A stretch of DNA of 64,000 nt from Candidatus Nitrosacidococcus tergens (GTDB lineage: Bacteria > Pseudomonadota > Gammaproteobacteria > Nitrosococcales > Nitrosococcaceae): positions 1,135,001-1,199,000 of the forward strand of contig NZ_LR778175.1 in assembly GCF_902810445.1 (NCBI RefSeq). Reading direction: 5' to 3'. A program made the position numbers and the translations under genes. The notes beneath the pieces are model-generated. The model was not told the origin of the DNA, did no database searches, and saw only the letters and a program-made list of their open reading frames with translations. Below are positions 37,161 to 46,558 of this stretch, one piece after another. Numbering within the stretch: position 1 is the first letter of the stretch; each line of letters opens with the position of its first letter.

Positions 37161-37862
37161 TCAATCACTAGTAGGAGTGGGTGAAATTACAAATTCCTTA
37201 ACTAGTTTATTTTGACTGAGAATGGCAGCAAGAGCACCAATGTTGTGTACATAGTTAGTACGAATCACCATACTGTATTCAAAAAATTCTTCTTTATTAT
37301 TAAGACGGTAATTTAAATTAGAAACAGAAAATCCCTGACTTTCAGTAAGACAGCGGATTTCTGCTTCAGGTATCTTTTCATGAGGTACAAAACGAATTGA
37401 GAGATAGGCATAGGTTTGAACTGGAATTTTCCCTTCTAGCCATTTGAAGAAGGATAGAACTCCGAGGGTAAGAAAAGCAGCTAAAAATGCAGGAAAATAG
37501 AAACCAACTCCAATCAGAATTCCAATAGCAGCGGTCGCCAAAATAGAGGCAGCTGTAGTTAATCCATGGACGGATACACCTTGCTGCATAATTACCCCCG
37601 CTCCAAGGAAGCCAATTCCTGTGATTATCCCTTGAGCCATTCGAGTAGGATCCATTCTTGTATATTCTAGAGCCGCATGGGGGAGCCAATACATTTCATA
37701 GGTAGTAACTAGCATTAAAAGACAAGTAGAAAGACATACTAAAGCATAAGTACGAAACCCTGCAGGTCGGCTATGATAACTACGCTCAAGCCCAATGAAA
37801 GCTCCTATTATAAGAGCAATAAACAATCGTAAAGCAAGCTCTGTATAAATATGATCTGGCAT
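37161..37862 (-). CDS. MgtC/SapB family membrane protein
   Basis: 233 residues. Five or so membrane helices in the first 150 residues with the family hallmark IIGAFIGLERSYHSRPAGFRTYALVCL and GIITGIGFLGAGVIMQQG; the C-terminal 80 residues form a cytoplasmic ACT-like domain (IRFVPHEKIPEAEIRCL). MgtC proteins help survival under low magnesium or acid stress and modulate ATP synthase or phosphate uptake in some hosts. The presence of a PhoPQ-like pair 5 kb away is suggestive, but no PhoP box was identified. Confidence 0.92.
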   Translation of the reverse strand: MPDHIYTELALRLFIALIIGAFIGLERSYHSRPAGFRTYALVCLSTCLLMLVTTYEMYWLPHAALEYTRMDPTRMAQGIITGIGFLGAGVIMQQGVSVHGLTTAASILATAAIGILIGVGFYFPAFLAAFLTLGVLSFFKWLEGKIPVQTYAYLSIRFVPHEKIPEAEIRCLTESQGFSVSNLNYRLNNKEEFFEYSMVIRTNYVHNIGALAAILSQNKLVKEFVISPTPTSD

Positions 37863-38063
37863 GGAAACTAGCGTTATGCTTTTTGAAGCGAAGAATTTAA
37901 AAATATAATTTTAACACAACTAGCTATTAGCAAATTACTGCCTCATCCTAGTACTATAATTAGATTTTATCCAATTATGTTTAGCGATGAGTTGTCAGAT
38001 TTGTTAGGATGGATAATTTATATAGAAAGCAAAACTAACTAAAGAATATATTGAAAATAAATA

Positions 38064-38846
38064 ATGCAGCAAAGACATAGAATACGTTTTCCAAAAGATA
38101 GTACTCATAGTTTAAATCAAGATGAGGCTTATTTTTTCCTTCAAAGTGAAAACAAAGAGAGAAAAATTCGCTTTCATGATTACAATGAAATTTATAAGAT
38201 TCCAGGCCTATATGAGCAATTGTTCTATGATCGACTAAAGTGTAATTCTCCTAGTAAAGTTACTTCTATATTGCATAGTGCCATTGAGCAAAAGTCATCT
38301 TATAATTTTACTGAACTTCGCGCTCTAGATTTAGGAGCAGGTAACGGGATAATGGGGGAGGAATTAAAAAAACAAGGGGTATCTAGACTGATTGGCGTAG
38401 ATATTATTCCAGAAGCCTATGAAGCAATGATTAGGGATAGACCCAACTTATATGACTCCTATTATATTGAAGATTTTTGCCGTTTAGATACTAAAACAAG
38501 AAAAGAAATTGCTTCATGGCAACTTGATTGCTTGGTATCTGTAGCAGCCCTTGGTTTTGGAGATATTTCTATTAAAGCATTTATTGAAGCCTTTAATATT
38601 ATTCAAAACCAAGGTTGGGTTGCTTTTAATATCAAAGAAACCTTTCTTGAACATACGGATAATACTGGATTTTCCCGCATGATAAGAGAGCTAGTTTTTT
38701 CAAAATACTTAAATATTTACTGCATTGAGCGTTATCGCCACCGACTCTCTACTGAGGGAGAGCCACTCTATTATTTTGCTTTAGTCGGATGGAAAAACTC
38801 AGATGTGCCTCTAGAATTTTTGGAGGCTAAAGAAATTATTCTGTAG
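38064..38846 (+). CDS. SAM-dependent methyltransferase, unknown substrate
   Basis: 260 residues. Class I methyltransferase motif I is LDLGAGNGIMGEEL (about residues 91-104), motif II acid IGVDIIPEA, and a later CLVSVAALGFGD. The N-terminal 80 residues (HRIRFPKDSTHSLNQDEAYFF) are not a known domain to me. Flanked by two AT-rich gaps with no clear partners, so the substrate stays unknown. Confidence 0.85.
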   Translation: MQQRHRIRFPKDSTHSLNQDEAYFFLQSENKERKIRFHDYNEIYKIPGLYEQLFYDRLKCNSPSKVTSILHSAIEQKSSYNFTELRALDLGAGNGIMGEELKKQGVSRLIGVDIIPEAYEAMIRDRPNLYDSYYIEDFCRLDTKTRKEIASWQLDCLVSVAALGFGDISIKAFIEAFNIIQNQGWVAFNIKETFLEHTDNTGFSRMIRELVFSKYLNIYCIERYRHRLSTEGEPLYYFALVGWKNSDVPLEFLEAKEIIL

Positions 38847-39019
38847 CTTATAAATAGAGAAAATTAAGTGAAAATAATGAGCACAAATGTGACAAAAAAT
38901 AGAATAAAATCAAATATCAATAAGAACTAAATACTTGTACCTAATTGATATTATTATAGATATAATATATGGCATATATTTTGCTTTGTTTTTTAAAACA
39001 AGAAAAATATATATGAATT

Positions 39020-40132
39020 ATGATGTTATCCTCAATTAAAAAATGCTTACTCTCGCTGCTATTTGGCTGTAATATCGTTACGGCTCAAGCTAGCATTATG
39101 TTTAATGCGATTTATGACGATGTAATTAACAATACGGGGGTTGGGTTTGATGATCCAACAATTGTTGGTCCTAATGATCTCACGTTAGGTCAAGAGCGTC
39201 AAAATACCCTCCAAGCCGTATTTAATTACCTCAACACAGTGATTGACGAAACTGGAACTTTTAACCTAGAAGTTAATAGCTCTTTATTACCAGATAACCC
39301 TAATAGCAGTAATATAGTAGCTCCCCAGTTCCCTTTAGTCTATAATGGCTTATCTATAGAAAGCAGTCCTGATGATATATTAGCTCAGGGTGGATCTTAC
39401 TATGCCATTCAAAATGGATTTAATAGTGGGCTTACTTTTGAAGATATCACTACAGGTAGTACCCTTTATCCAGGAGTTCCTGATGCAGATATTCAATTTA
39501 ATTTTAGTCAAAACTGGAATAGTGGTTTAGGTCAGCCAGACTCTGATCAATACGATCTTTTCACCGTAGCTCTCCATGAGATTACTCATGATTTAGGTTT
39601 TGATTCCTTTATTAGTGAAACAGGAGCAAGTATTTTTGCTCAGAGTAATGGAATTAATGCTTATACTACCTATGATAGCTATTTAGTACTTGGAGATGGG
39701 ACTCCTCTTGTTGATTCTGCAGGAAATTTTCTTGGCACTCAGAGTGATCTAATCGACAATGATATTTACTTCAGTGGTAAGTATGCCAATGCAGCTAATG
39801 GAGGAATGCCTGTTCAAGTTTATGATCCTTCTACTTGGGCACAAGGCTCTAGCCTAGTCCACCTAAATGATCCAAGCGATTTAATGTACTATTTAATTAA
39901 TCCTGGTATGGAAAAAAGAACTTTTAGTAATGTAGATTTAGGGATTTTGCAGGATCTTGGTTATACTTTGTATAGTACTAATAATGGAGGCGATGGAGGT
40001 CAAACCCCACCTAATAATGGTAATGGAGGTGAACCTTCCCCACCTAGTGTTCCTGAACCAAGTAGTTTAGCGTTATTTTTATTAGGCAGTATTTTCATTT
40101 ATTCTCGTAGAAATCTATATTTTTTAACTTAA
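39020..40132 (+). CDS. PEP-CTERM anchored NF038122-like metalloprotease
   Basis: 370 residues. Signal peptide to about residue 25, then a protein rich in Asn, Asp, Gly and Ser. A zinc-protease motif HEITHDLGF lies at about residue 190. The C-terminus has a Gly/Pro linker followed by the sorting signal VPEPSSLALFLLGSIFIYSRR (Pro-Glu-Pro, hydrophobic helix, basic tail), read by an exosortase that should be encoded elsewhere. So it is a predicted secreted, cell-surface or extracellular-matrix protease. The substrate is unknown. The stop is 1 base from the convergent transporter gene. Confidence 0.85.
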   Translation: MMLSSIKKCLLSLLFGCNIVTAQASIMFNAIYDDVINNTGVGFDDPTIVGPNDLTLGQERQNTLQAVFNYLNTVIDETGTFNLEVNSSLLPDNPNSSNIVAPQFPLVYNGLSIESSPDDILAQGGSYYAIQNGFNSGLTFEDITTGSTLYPGVPDADIQFNFSQNWNSGLGQPDSDQYDLFTVALHEITHDLGFDSFISETGASIFAQSNGINAYTTYDSYLVLGDGTPLVDSAGNFLGTQSDLIDNDIYFSGKYANAANGGMPVQVYDPSTWAQGSSLVHLNDPSDLMYYLINPGMEKRTFSNVDLGILQDLGYTLYSTNNGGDGGQTPPNNGNGGEPSPPSVPEPSSLALFLLGSIFIYSRRNLYFLT

Positions 40133-40133
40133 A

Positions 40134-41621
40134 TTAATACCTTTTAATTACTTGTAATAATACTAAGGCAATTAAAGTACAAATTATTGCTGCAATACAT
40201 AGCCAATTAAATAGATTAGTATAGATAAGCAAGGTAATTTGGGGTGCAATTATATTCTTAGGGATAGCCGCTAAGGTGGCAATCCATCCGCCAAAGTATT
40301 GGGAAATACCCGTGATAATAAAATAAACTCCCATCATTAATCCACCCATCCGATCTGGAGTATAACGAGCAATAACAGCTAATCCTAAACCACTAATCAG
40401 TAGCTCGCTTAGTGCCCCAAAGCCATAACCCCAAATAATAAACCAAGAAGGTATTTTACTTTCAGCATCAGAGAAATGTATAGCAATACTATAAATAAAA
40501 AAACTTACTGCTATAGCGATAAAACCAATCACAAATTTAGTGGCAATAGGTTCATTTTTTCGGTTATCGCAATTATAATGCCAAACAAGAGCAGATCCTA
40601 AAATAAAAATCCAAATAGGATTTAAAGCTTGGAATTGAGCAGGTGCCCAAGTGAACAGATGGATTCCAAAAATATAAAACCTCCAATCTACATTACGCAA
40701 GATAAACAAGGCTAGTGAGGTAGCCATTTGTTGATAAAAAATAAAGAAAAAAACGATTTGTAAAGTTAAAAGGAAAGTGATAATTAATCCAGATCGCTCT
40801 CTGCCCTGATTAGTGGTCATTAAAAAAATTAAAAATAGCAATACACTAATCCCAGCTATATATATGAACCAGCGAGCAACATATTCATTATTAATAATGA
40901 AGGCAGAAAAAAATATAAATATGATGCTTCCGATAAGCACTAAAATCAGCCTATCCAACTTTATTGGTCGAAAGTCTGGATAAGAGCCAATATGTGCAAT
41001 ACTCCGATGCATAATAAAAAAGTAGCTTAACCCTAAGAGAAGACCAATAGTACTGATTGAAAATGCAATATGCCACCCAAGATCACTATGGGAATAGGTA
41101 TTGATATAATCTTTTACCCATGGTATAAGTAGCATAGAAATCATAGAACCTATATTCACTGACATGTAATATAAGGTAAAAGCACTTTCTATGTTAGATC
41201 TATCTTGTTGGTAGATTTTACGTACCATATTACTAGCATTAGGTTTAAATAAACCATTCCCTACAATAATAACTCCTAAGGCTAGAAATATGAAATAGGT
41301 ATTTTGCATAGGTACTGCCATTAGACCATAGCCTATGGCAAGTATTATTATTCCTAGTAACAAGGTACGACGTGTACCTAGTACCCTATCGCCTATCCAT
41401 CCGCCAATAACTGGTGTAGTATAAATAAGTGCAGCACAAGTACTCCAACTTAAATTAGCTTGCTGATCACTAAATCCAAGTTGCTGTACCATATAATAGA
41501 CAATCAGTACTTGCATCCCGTAGTAACCGAAACGCTCCCACATTTCAATAACTAGAATAGTGGTAAATGATTGAGATCGAGAAGGTGAGAGAAGAGCTAA
41601 ATCCGCAGGTTGCTTCTCCAT
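40134..41621 (-). CDS. Proton-dependent oligopeptide transporter (POT family)
   Basis: 495 residues, twelve to fourteen membrane helices. The POT signature is visible: EMWERFGYYGMQVLIVYYM (ExxERFxYYG) in helix 1 and the conserved NIGSM(I)S region near helix 5. Imports di- and tripeptides with protons. For a chemolithoautotroph peptide uptake is a modest surprise, though it could recover cell-wall peptides or peptides freed by the adjacent secreted protease, with which it is convergent. Confidence 0.93.
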   Translation of the reverse strand: MEKQPADLALLSPSRSQSFTTILVIEMWERFGYYGMQVLIVYYMVQQLGFSDQQANLSWSTCAALIYTTPVIGGWIGDRVLGTRRTLLLGIIILAIGYGLMAVPMQNTYFIFLALGVIIVGNGLFKPNASNMVRKIYQQDRSNIESAFTLYYMSVNIGSMISMLLIPWVKDYINTYSHSDLGWHIAFSISTIGLLLGLSYFFIMHRSIAHIGSYPDFRPIKLDRLILVLIGSIIFIFFSAFIINNEYVARWFIYIAGISVLLFLIFLMTTNQGRERSGLIITFLLTLQIVFFFIFYQQMATSLALFILRNVDWRFYIFGIHLFTWAPAQFQALNPIWIFILGSALVWHYNCDNRKNEPIATKFVIGFIAIAVSFFIYSIAIHFSDAESKIPSWFIIWGYGFGALSELLISGLGLAVIARYTPDRMGGLMMGVYFIITGISQYFGGWIATLAAIPKNIIAPQITLLIYTNLFNWLCIAAIICTLIALVLLQVIKRY

Positions 41622-41844
41622 AAATTGCCTTTTCTTTTTTATATATTCAGCTATATATTGAAGTTATATTTAAATAATTATCATATATATTAAATTTTAA
41701 ATAGCTTTTTTTAGTATGAAACTATGAAAAAAAACAATGGATTTTATCTGCTATTACAGAACTATCGAGGCTACTCGGTTTATTTGGTAGCAGCCATATA
41801 GTCAAAATTAGGGTTAGATATTTAATATATTGCTCTTAACTAAG

Positions 41845-41870
41845 TAGATATTCTTGGAGAAGAATATCTA
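41845..41870. other. Perfect 11-base inverted repeat in the POT/cytochrome gap
   Basis: TAGATATTCTT-GGAG-AAGAATATCTA lies in the 378-base gap 41622-41999. Neither flank has a T-run, so it is not a typical terminator. A weaker stem ATAGGGTT / AACCCTAT (41941-41968) also lies there, 30 bases after the end of the cytochrome gene. The rest of the gap is AT-rich with no recognisable gene. Confidence 0.5.
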
Positions 41871-41999
41871 TCAAAATTCTTTTACTTATTAGCCATCGTA
41901 TTTTGCAATTTTATGCAGCAAATTATGACTAGAAGGATCAATAGGGTTCTATTACAATAAAACCCTATCTCTCTAGTGATTCTTTAGAGCTATAAAAAT

Positions 42000-43256
42000 C
42001 TATAGCTTCTTCAGATATTCTACCAGGTCGCTCATTTCTGCTTCAGTAAGTCCAAGATTCATCTTTGTATTGTATCTGTTTACAACATCCTGAAGAGTTG
42101 CAGCAGATCCATCATGGAGATAAGGAGGGTGTTGCCATAGACCACGTAATGGTGTAGTTCTCCACATTCCAGTAGCTGTACGAGTCACATAGAGCTTATC
42201 ATCGGCTACCGTATCTTCAGGTGAATGTAATCGCTCATTTGCATCTGTGAACTTTTCTCCGCTATGGCAGTTTACACACCCAGCAGATCCGTTGAATAGC
42301 GCCTCACCTCGATTAGCAGCGTCAGGATCAAAACTTCCTTCAGGCGCAGGTGGTGCAGGTAAAGAAAGCTGATAAGATTGTAGTGCAGCTAGCTTATCAG
42401 TGACTAAATCTTGAGTACCATTTACTACAAATAGACCAGGCTTCCAGCCTGGTTTTAGGCCAGGTTGATCAGGATTGATGTGAGTACCAATTCTTGGATC
42501 TGAAAACAGCCCCTGCCCTCCCATTTGGGTAACGCCTACATAACGATTCCAGTAAGACAAAGAAGGGCCATCTCCTGTATAAACCACACTATTAATATCT
42601 TTTAAACCGTAAGCAGGCGGTATAACCACATGGTTATTCAAACCATCAATATTAAAGCGAGGATCATATAGCCCAGGCCCCCAAGAATTATAAACATCTT
42701 TTTGTGCTTGAGTAAGTGCAGGAGATAAAGCAATAATCGCACCAGGATTTAAATCATGGTTAGGCCAGCCATCCAATCGATGACCTATGCCTGCTGAGAA
42801 TGAATTATCCACGGTAGAATGGCATAAAGCACAGCTAACCCCCAGTTGAGTTAAAGTGCCATCATCACTGACTTCACCCTGAAGACCTACAACTGCATTG
42901 AGCTTCAATAAGGTCACGGTTGTGGCAGGGCTAGTTAAATCTACGCTACCATCGGCGATACCTTCTTGTACCGCTTGAGGCAGCGCATCCACATCCACTT
43001 TCAAGCCTACGGCAAGGGCAGTTTTTGGATCTACGCTTTGGCTAACCACCTCATTCATATGCAGTTGGTTGGTCCAGAAAATCTCATCCCCAAAAGTCTC
43101 AAAACGGAAGACTTGTTGGCCTTGTGCTACTAAAGTTGGATCAAGCGGACCTGAATCACCTTCTCCAGTGCTAGTGCCAGTTAAGCCATAGCTTATGGTT
43201 CCAAGTGTAGCTAGTAATGATCCGCTAATAAGCATTGTAAAGAGTTTTGTTTTCAT
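42000..43256 (-). CDS. Dihaem cytochrome c, peroxidase/MauG-like C-terminus
   Basis: 418 residues with a signal peptide (cut near residue 23) and two CxxCH sites, CALCH at about 145-149 and CVNCH at about 323-327. The segment WRTTPLRGLWQHPPYLHDGSAATL after the second site is like the haem-pocket region of MauG and bacterial cytochrome c peroxidases. The inter-haem region is longer than in standard peroxidases. It begins 20 bases after the stop of the PEP-CTERM gene upstream, so they are probably cotranscribed. A periplasmic or extracellular electron-transfer or peroxidase function is inferred; not a named AOB cytochrome. Confidence 0.8.
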   Translation of the reverse strand: MKTKLFTMLISGSLLATLGTISYGLTGTSTGEGDSGPLDPTLVAQGQQVFRFETFGDEIFWTNQLHMNEVVSQSVDPKTALAVGLKVDVDALPQAVQEGIADGSVDLTSPATTVTLLKLNAVVGLQGEVSDDGTLTQLGVSCALCHSTVDNSFSAGIGHRLDGWPNHDLNPGAIIALSPALTQAQKDVYNSWGPGLYDPRFNIDGLNNHVVIPPAYGLKDINSVVYTGDGPSLSYWNRYVGVTQMGGQGLFSDPRIGTHINPDQPGLKPGWKPGLFVVNGTQDLVTDKLAALQSYQLSLPAPPAPEGSFDPDAANRGEALFNGSAGCVNCHSGEKFTDANERLHSPEDTVADDKLYVTRTATGMWRTTPLRGLWQHPPYLHDGSAATLQDVVNRYNTKMNLGLTEAEMSDLVEYLKKL

Positions 43257-43276
43257 TATTAATTGCCTCCCTCCTT

Positions 43277-43927
43277 TTATTCAAAAAAACTTATTTGCAT
43301 ACGTGGACGTAAGCTCATAAAAACACTAAGGAACAATAAACCTAAACTAAATATTCCAAGGGTAGCTGGCTCCGGTACACTAGATGCGTTACTTGGAGTA
43401 ATTGTGCCAGTAAAATTTTGCAAGATAATATCACCACTTGCTGTACTGATAGTGTCAGTTTGTCCCTGAAAAATGGTTCCACCACTAAAGCTAGTTAGAG
43501 ATCCAAACTGAGTGCCAAACAAAGTACCGCTTGAATTAGGCGTAGTAAATGAAAGTGAAGCTGTCTCATTATTTGCATTTTTAAGATTCACATTATATGC
43601 AAGTGGTTCATCAATCTGTGCTACCAATGGATCTTGAGTAGTTATCGTATCAAAAACAGGAATAGATAAATCAGGAAAATTAAATGCTATGGCAGTAATT
43701 TGACCAATTTCTCCAAAATTCTGACTTAATCCAGTTGGATCAACAGTCATCGTACCTGTAAAATTAGTAGAAACAGGGTTATTATTAGTGTCACTTAGAA
43801 AGTATTGTGCCTGTCCACTAATATTAAATGACATTGGACCAGCAGTAGCTAGAAATGGGAAAAATCCTATTGCCATCACCACTAAGGATAGAAGCCATTT
43901 TTTGAAACTAGAGAGTATTATACCCAT
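43277..43927 (-). CDS. PEP-CTERM sorting-domain protein
   Basis: 216 residues. Signal peptide to about residue 29 (FFPFLATAG), a Thr/Ser/Asn-rich middle with repeats of FTGT and LSFTTPN beta-type segments, and the sorting tag VPEPATLGIFSLGLLFLSVFMSLRPR at the C-terminus. Exported through an exosortase system to the cell surface. It is cotranscribed with the dihaem cytochrome. No known fold was recognised. There is a 22-base palindrome upstream of its start. Confidence 0.85.
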   Translation of the reverse strand: MGIILSSFKKWLLSLVVMAIGFFPFLATAGPMSFNISGQAQYFLSDTNNNPVSTNFTGTMTVDPTGLSQNFGEIGQITAIAFNFPDLSIPVFDTITTQDPLVAQIDEPLAYNVNLKNANNETASLSFTTPNSSGTLFGTQFGSLTSFSGGTIFQGQTDTISTASGDIILQNFTGTITPSNASSVPEPATLGIFSLGLLFLSVFMSLRPRMQISFFE

Positions 43928-44007
43928 GCTTACCTCCTATAAATAAGAAAATACAAGAGCTGTAAAATACCGAGGTAAGATGATGTATTATAAATATATA
44001 TATACAA

Positions 44008-44029
44008 TACATCTAATACATTAGATGTA
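44008..44029. promoter_or_regulatory. 22-base palindrome upstream of PEP-CTERM/cytochrome pair
   Basis: TACATCTAAT-AC-ATTAGATGTA, perfect 10-base arms, 80 bases upstream of the PEP-CTERM gene in the gap to hemH (convergent side: hemH stop at 44096). Further partial copies (GATGTATTA, TAAATACATT) flank it. Likely operator for an unknown dimeric regulator. Confidence 0.55.
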
Positions 44030-44095
44030 CAATAAATACATTAAATAAGATTTATTGAAATAGGGGGATATTTTTAGGTAATACTTAACTATCTC

Positions 44096-45103
44096 TTAAA
44101 TATGTTGCTCAACTAGATTTGCTAGGCTAAAAATGTGAGATTTTTTATCATTTAACGCTGGTATATAGTGGTAGCTTTCTCCTCCTGCTTGTAAAAACAG
44201 TTTTTTATTTCGTTCAGCCATTTCTTCTAAAGTTTCTAAGCAATCGATAACAAATCCAGGGCACACTACATCAATATACTTTACCCCTGCCTTAGCCCAT
44301 TCAACGAGTAGGTGATCTGCATAGGGTTTAAGCCATTCTTCTCGACCAAAACGAGATTGAAATGCAATTTGCCAGTCCTCTTGTTTTAATTGAAGGCGAT
44401 CTGCTAACAGCTGTGCTGTTTCGCAACATTGGTGATAATAGGGATCGCCTGCAAGAAAATATCGATTAGGTAGTCCATGGAAGGAAATTAGAAGCCGCTC
44501 TCCTCTCCCTCTTTTTTCCCATGTAGCTTTAACATTTTCAGTAAGTGCATCTAGGTAACCATGATCATTATGATAATGCATAATCATATGTAGCTCTGGT
44601 AACCATCGCCATTTGGAAATAGTTTTTGCAATTGCATCAAACGTAGATCCAGTAGTACTTCCTGAGTACTGAGGATAGAGAGGAAGGATAATAAGTCGCT
44701 TAATATGTAATTGATGTAATTCTTCAAGGGCTTGTGCAATAGAGGGAAAACCATAACGCATTCCCAAAACCACTTTTACAGATTGCCCCCGGTGATTCAA
44801 TTCTTTTTGCAAACTATTACCTACTTTGTTCGCAAAGCTGCGCAAAGGGGAGTCATCTTCCCGCCAAATACTTTGATATAGGCGAGCTACATAATAAGGG
44901 CGAATAGGTAGAATAAACCCATATAAAATGGGTAACCATAGTAAACGGGGCATTTCTATTACTTTAGGATCGGATAAAAACTCCCTTAAAAATTGGCGTA
45001 CTCCCGATGGGGTAGGTGTATTAGGGGTTCCTAGGCTAGTTAGTAAAATACCTACATGGGTAGTTTGATTTTGGAAAGGATGATCGTATTCTTTAAAACC
45101 CAT
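44096..45103 (-). CDS. hemH: Ferrochelatase
   Basis: 335 residues, normal length. Inserts iron into protoporphyrin IX, the last step of haem synthesis; relevant for an organism needing large amounts of cytochromes. Motifs: GILLTSLGTPNTP at the start, LISFHGLPNRY with the active-site His, and AFQSRFGREEWLKP with conserved acidic residues. C-terminal segment VVCPGFVIDCLETLEEM. Divergent from the acrA-like gene across an intergenic region holding the AcrR-type operator. Confidence 0.96.
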   Translation of the reverse strand: MGFKEYDHPFQNQTTHVGILLTSLGTPNTPTPSGVRQFLREFLSDPKVIEMPRLLWLPILYGFILPIRPYYVARLYQSIWREDDSPLRSFANKVGNSLQKELNHRGQSVKVVLGMRYGFPSIAQALEELHQLHIKRLIILPLYPQYSGSTTGSTFDAIAKTISKWRWLPELHMIMHYHNDHGYLDALTENVKATWEKRGRGERLLISFHGLPNRYFLAGDPYYHQCCETAQLLADRLQLKQEDWQIAFQSRFGREEWLKPYADHLLVEWAKAGVKYIDVVCPGFVIDCLETLEEMAERNKKLFLQAGGESYHYIPALNDKKSHIFSLANLVEQHI

Positions 45104-45203
45104 AGTTTTAATTGTAGTTTATTTTTAATATTTAGAGTTACAGCCAAGCTTAGCAGGTTATTATATCTAATTTCTGTCCTAGACAAGCGTTATAAATATT
45201 TGT

Positions 45204-45223
45204 AACATACATTCATGTATGTA
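45204..45223. promoter_or_regulatory. AcrR-type operator upstream of acrAB
   Basis: AACATACA-TTCA-TGTATGTA, 105 bases before the acrA start. It matches the site upstream of acrR at 36449-36468 in 7 of 8 bases of the right arm and all of the left, including flanking GTA. Lies between divergent hemH and acrA. Confidence 0.88.
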
Positions 45224-45327
45224 TAAGTGAGATTATGTAGCTTATCTCCTCAAACATTCAAACAATAATAATCCCTTACTACTAGGGCAAAAGATTAAAG
45301 ATATTTACTTATTGAGTCACTCTAAAT

Positions 45328-46536
45328 ATGCACCCTATAGCCTCGTCATCCTATATTAGTCTTTTTTCTCTTCTAAAGTTAAAGAGAACACTTAGTCTAT
45401 CTTTATGGAGTGTTAGTGTTCTAATTCTTGTAGGGTGTAGCGACAAGGGTGCCCAGCAATTTCAAATGCCCCCCCCTGAAGTAGATATTATTAGTGCTAT
45501 ATCTCAGGATTTCCCTTTAACTAAAGATTATGTAGGTCGCTTATCTCCTTATCGTAGTGCTGATGCCCGAGCTAGGGTAGCTGGTGTTGTTTTACGGAGA
45601 GCTTATAAGGAAGGAGATATTGTCCAAAAGGGAGATTTATTATTCCAAATTGATCCAGAACCATTTGAAGCTGCTTTAGATGCCAGTAAAGCAGCACTTG
45701 CCCAAGCACAAGCTACTTATACTAATAATAAAATTGCAGCCGAGCGGGCTCGTAAGTTAGTTGCTAAGGGCTTTGTCACTGAAGCTGATTTAGATAACGC
45801 AGAAGCAAACGAACGTACTGCTGCTGCTGCAGTAGAAGAAGCCAAAGCTAATGTACACACTGCTCGCATTAGTCTTGACTATACTCGAGTAGTTGCTCCT
45901 ATTACGGGTCGGGCCGATAGGCAGCAAGTCACTGAGGGAGCATTAGTAGGTCAAATTGATACTACCTTACTTACTACAGTGGATCAAATTGATCCTCTAT
46001 ATGCTAATTTCACAGTAAGTATTACCGAAATGGAGCAAATGCGCCGTGCCAAAAGTGAGGATGCTACGCTATCAAAACTAGAAGATGTGACAGTACAAAT
46101 TACTTTACCTAGTAAGCGTATATACCCAGAACTTGGTATTGTTGATTTTTCTGCAAGTAGGGTCAATCCATCCACTGGAGCAGTAGATTTACGTGCGATA
46201 GTACCTAATGCAAACTATGATTTATTACCTGGTACTTATGTTACTTTAAAGGCCGGTTTAGGTACATTACATAATACTTTTCTTATCCCTCAAGAAGCAG
46301 TACTCCGAGATGGTAGTAGTGCTTACGTGATGGTTGTGGATCAAGAGGAGAAAGTAGTACGTCATAATGTAACTACAGAAAGAATGCACCAAGGCAGTTG
46401 GCTGATTACTGGGGGGTTAAATACTAATGACCAGGTAATCGTTTCAGGACTGCAAAAAGTGCAGCCAGGAATACCTGTTAATCCAGTTCCTTGGAAAGGA
46501 AATAACAATCAACCCACTGATACTTCTAGCAATTAG
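45328..46536 (+). CDS. acrA: RND efflux pump periplasmic adaptor, lipoprotein
   Basis: 402 residues with a lipobox LILVGC (Cys37), so anchored in the inner membrane facing the periplasm. Standard adaptor layout: beta-barrel and lipoyl halves (VVLRRAYKEGDIVQKGDLLFQID), a long coiled-coil hairpin at about residues 100-165 (Ala/Glu-rich), and the second lipoyl half (LDYTRVVAPITGRADRQQV). Works with the RND pump starting 22 bases downstream. No outer-membrane factor is adjacent, but two lie at 61-64 kb. Predicted to be repressed by the TetR protein at 36.5 kb. Confidence 0.93.
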   Translation: MHPIASSSYISLFSLLKLKRTLSLSLWSVSVLILVGCSDKGAQQFQMPPPEVDIISAISQDFPLTKDYVGRLSPYRSADARARVAGVVLRRAYKEGDIVQKGDLLFQIDPEPFEAALDASKAALAQAQATYTNNKIAAERARKLVAKGFVTEADLDNAEANERTAAAAVEEAKANVHTARISLDYTRVVAPITGRADRQQVTEGALVGQIDTTLLTTVDQIDPLYANFTVSITEMEQMRRAKSEDATLSKLEDVTVQITLPSKRIYPELGIVDFSASRVNPSTGAVDLRAIVPNANYDLLPGTYVTLKAGLGTLHNTFLIPQEAVLRDGSSAYVMVVDQEEKVVRHNVTTERMHQGSWLITGGLNTNDQVIVSGLQKVQPGIPVNPVPWKGNNNQPTDTSSN

Positions 46537-46558
46537 CTTTCCTAAAATTTTCTAGACT

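Noticed and set aside
37378..37689. 103-residue frame inside mgtC
   Set aside because: Same-strand shadow in another frame of a well-conserved membrane protein gene.
39013..39060. Alternative earlier ATG for the PEP-CTERM metalloprotease
   Set aside because: The ATG at 39013 is in another frame and soon stops.
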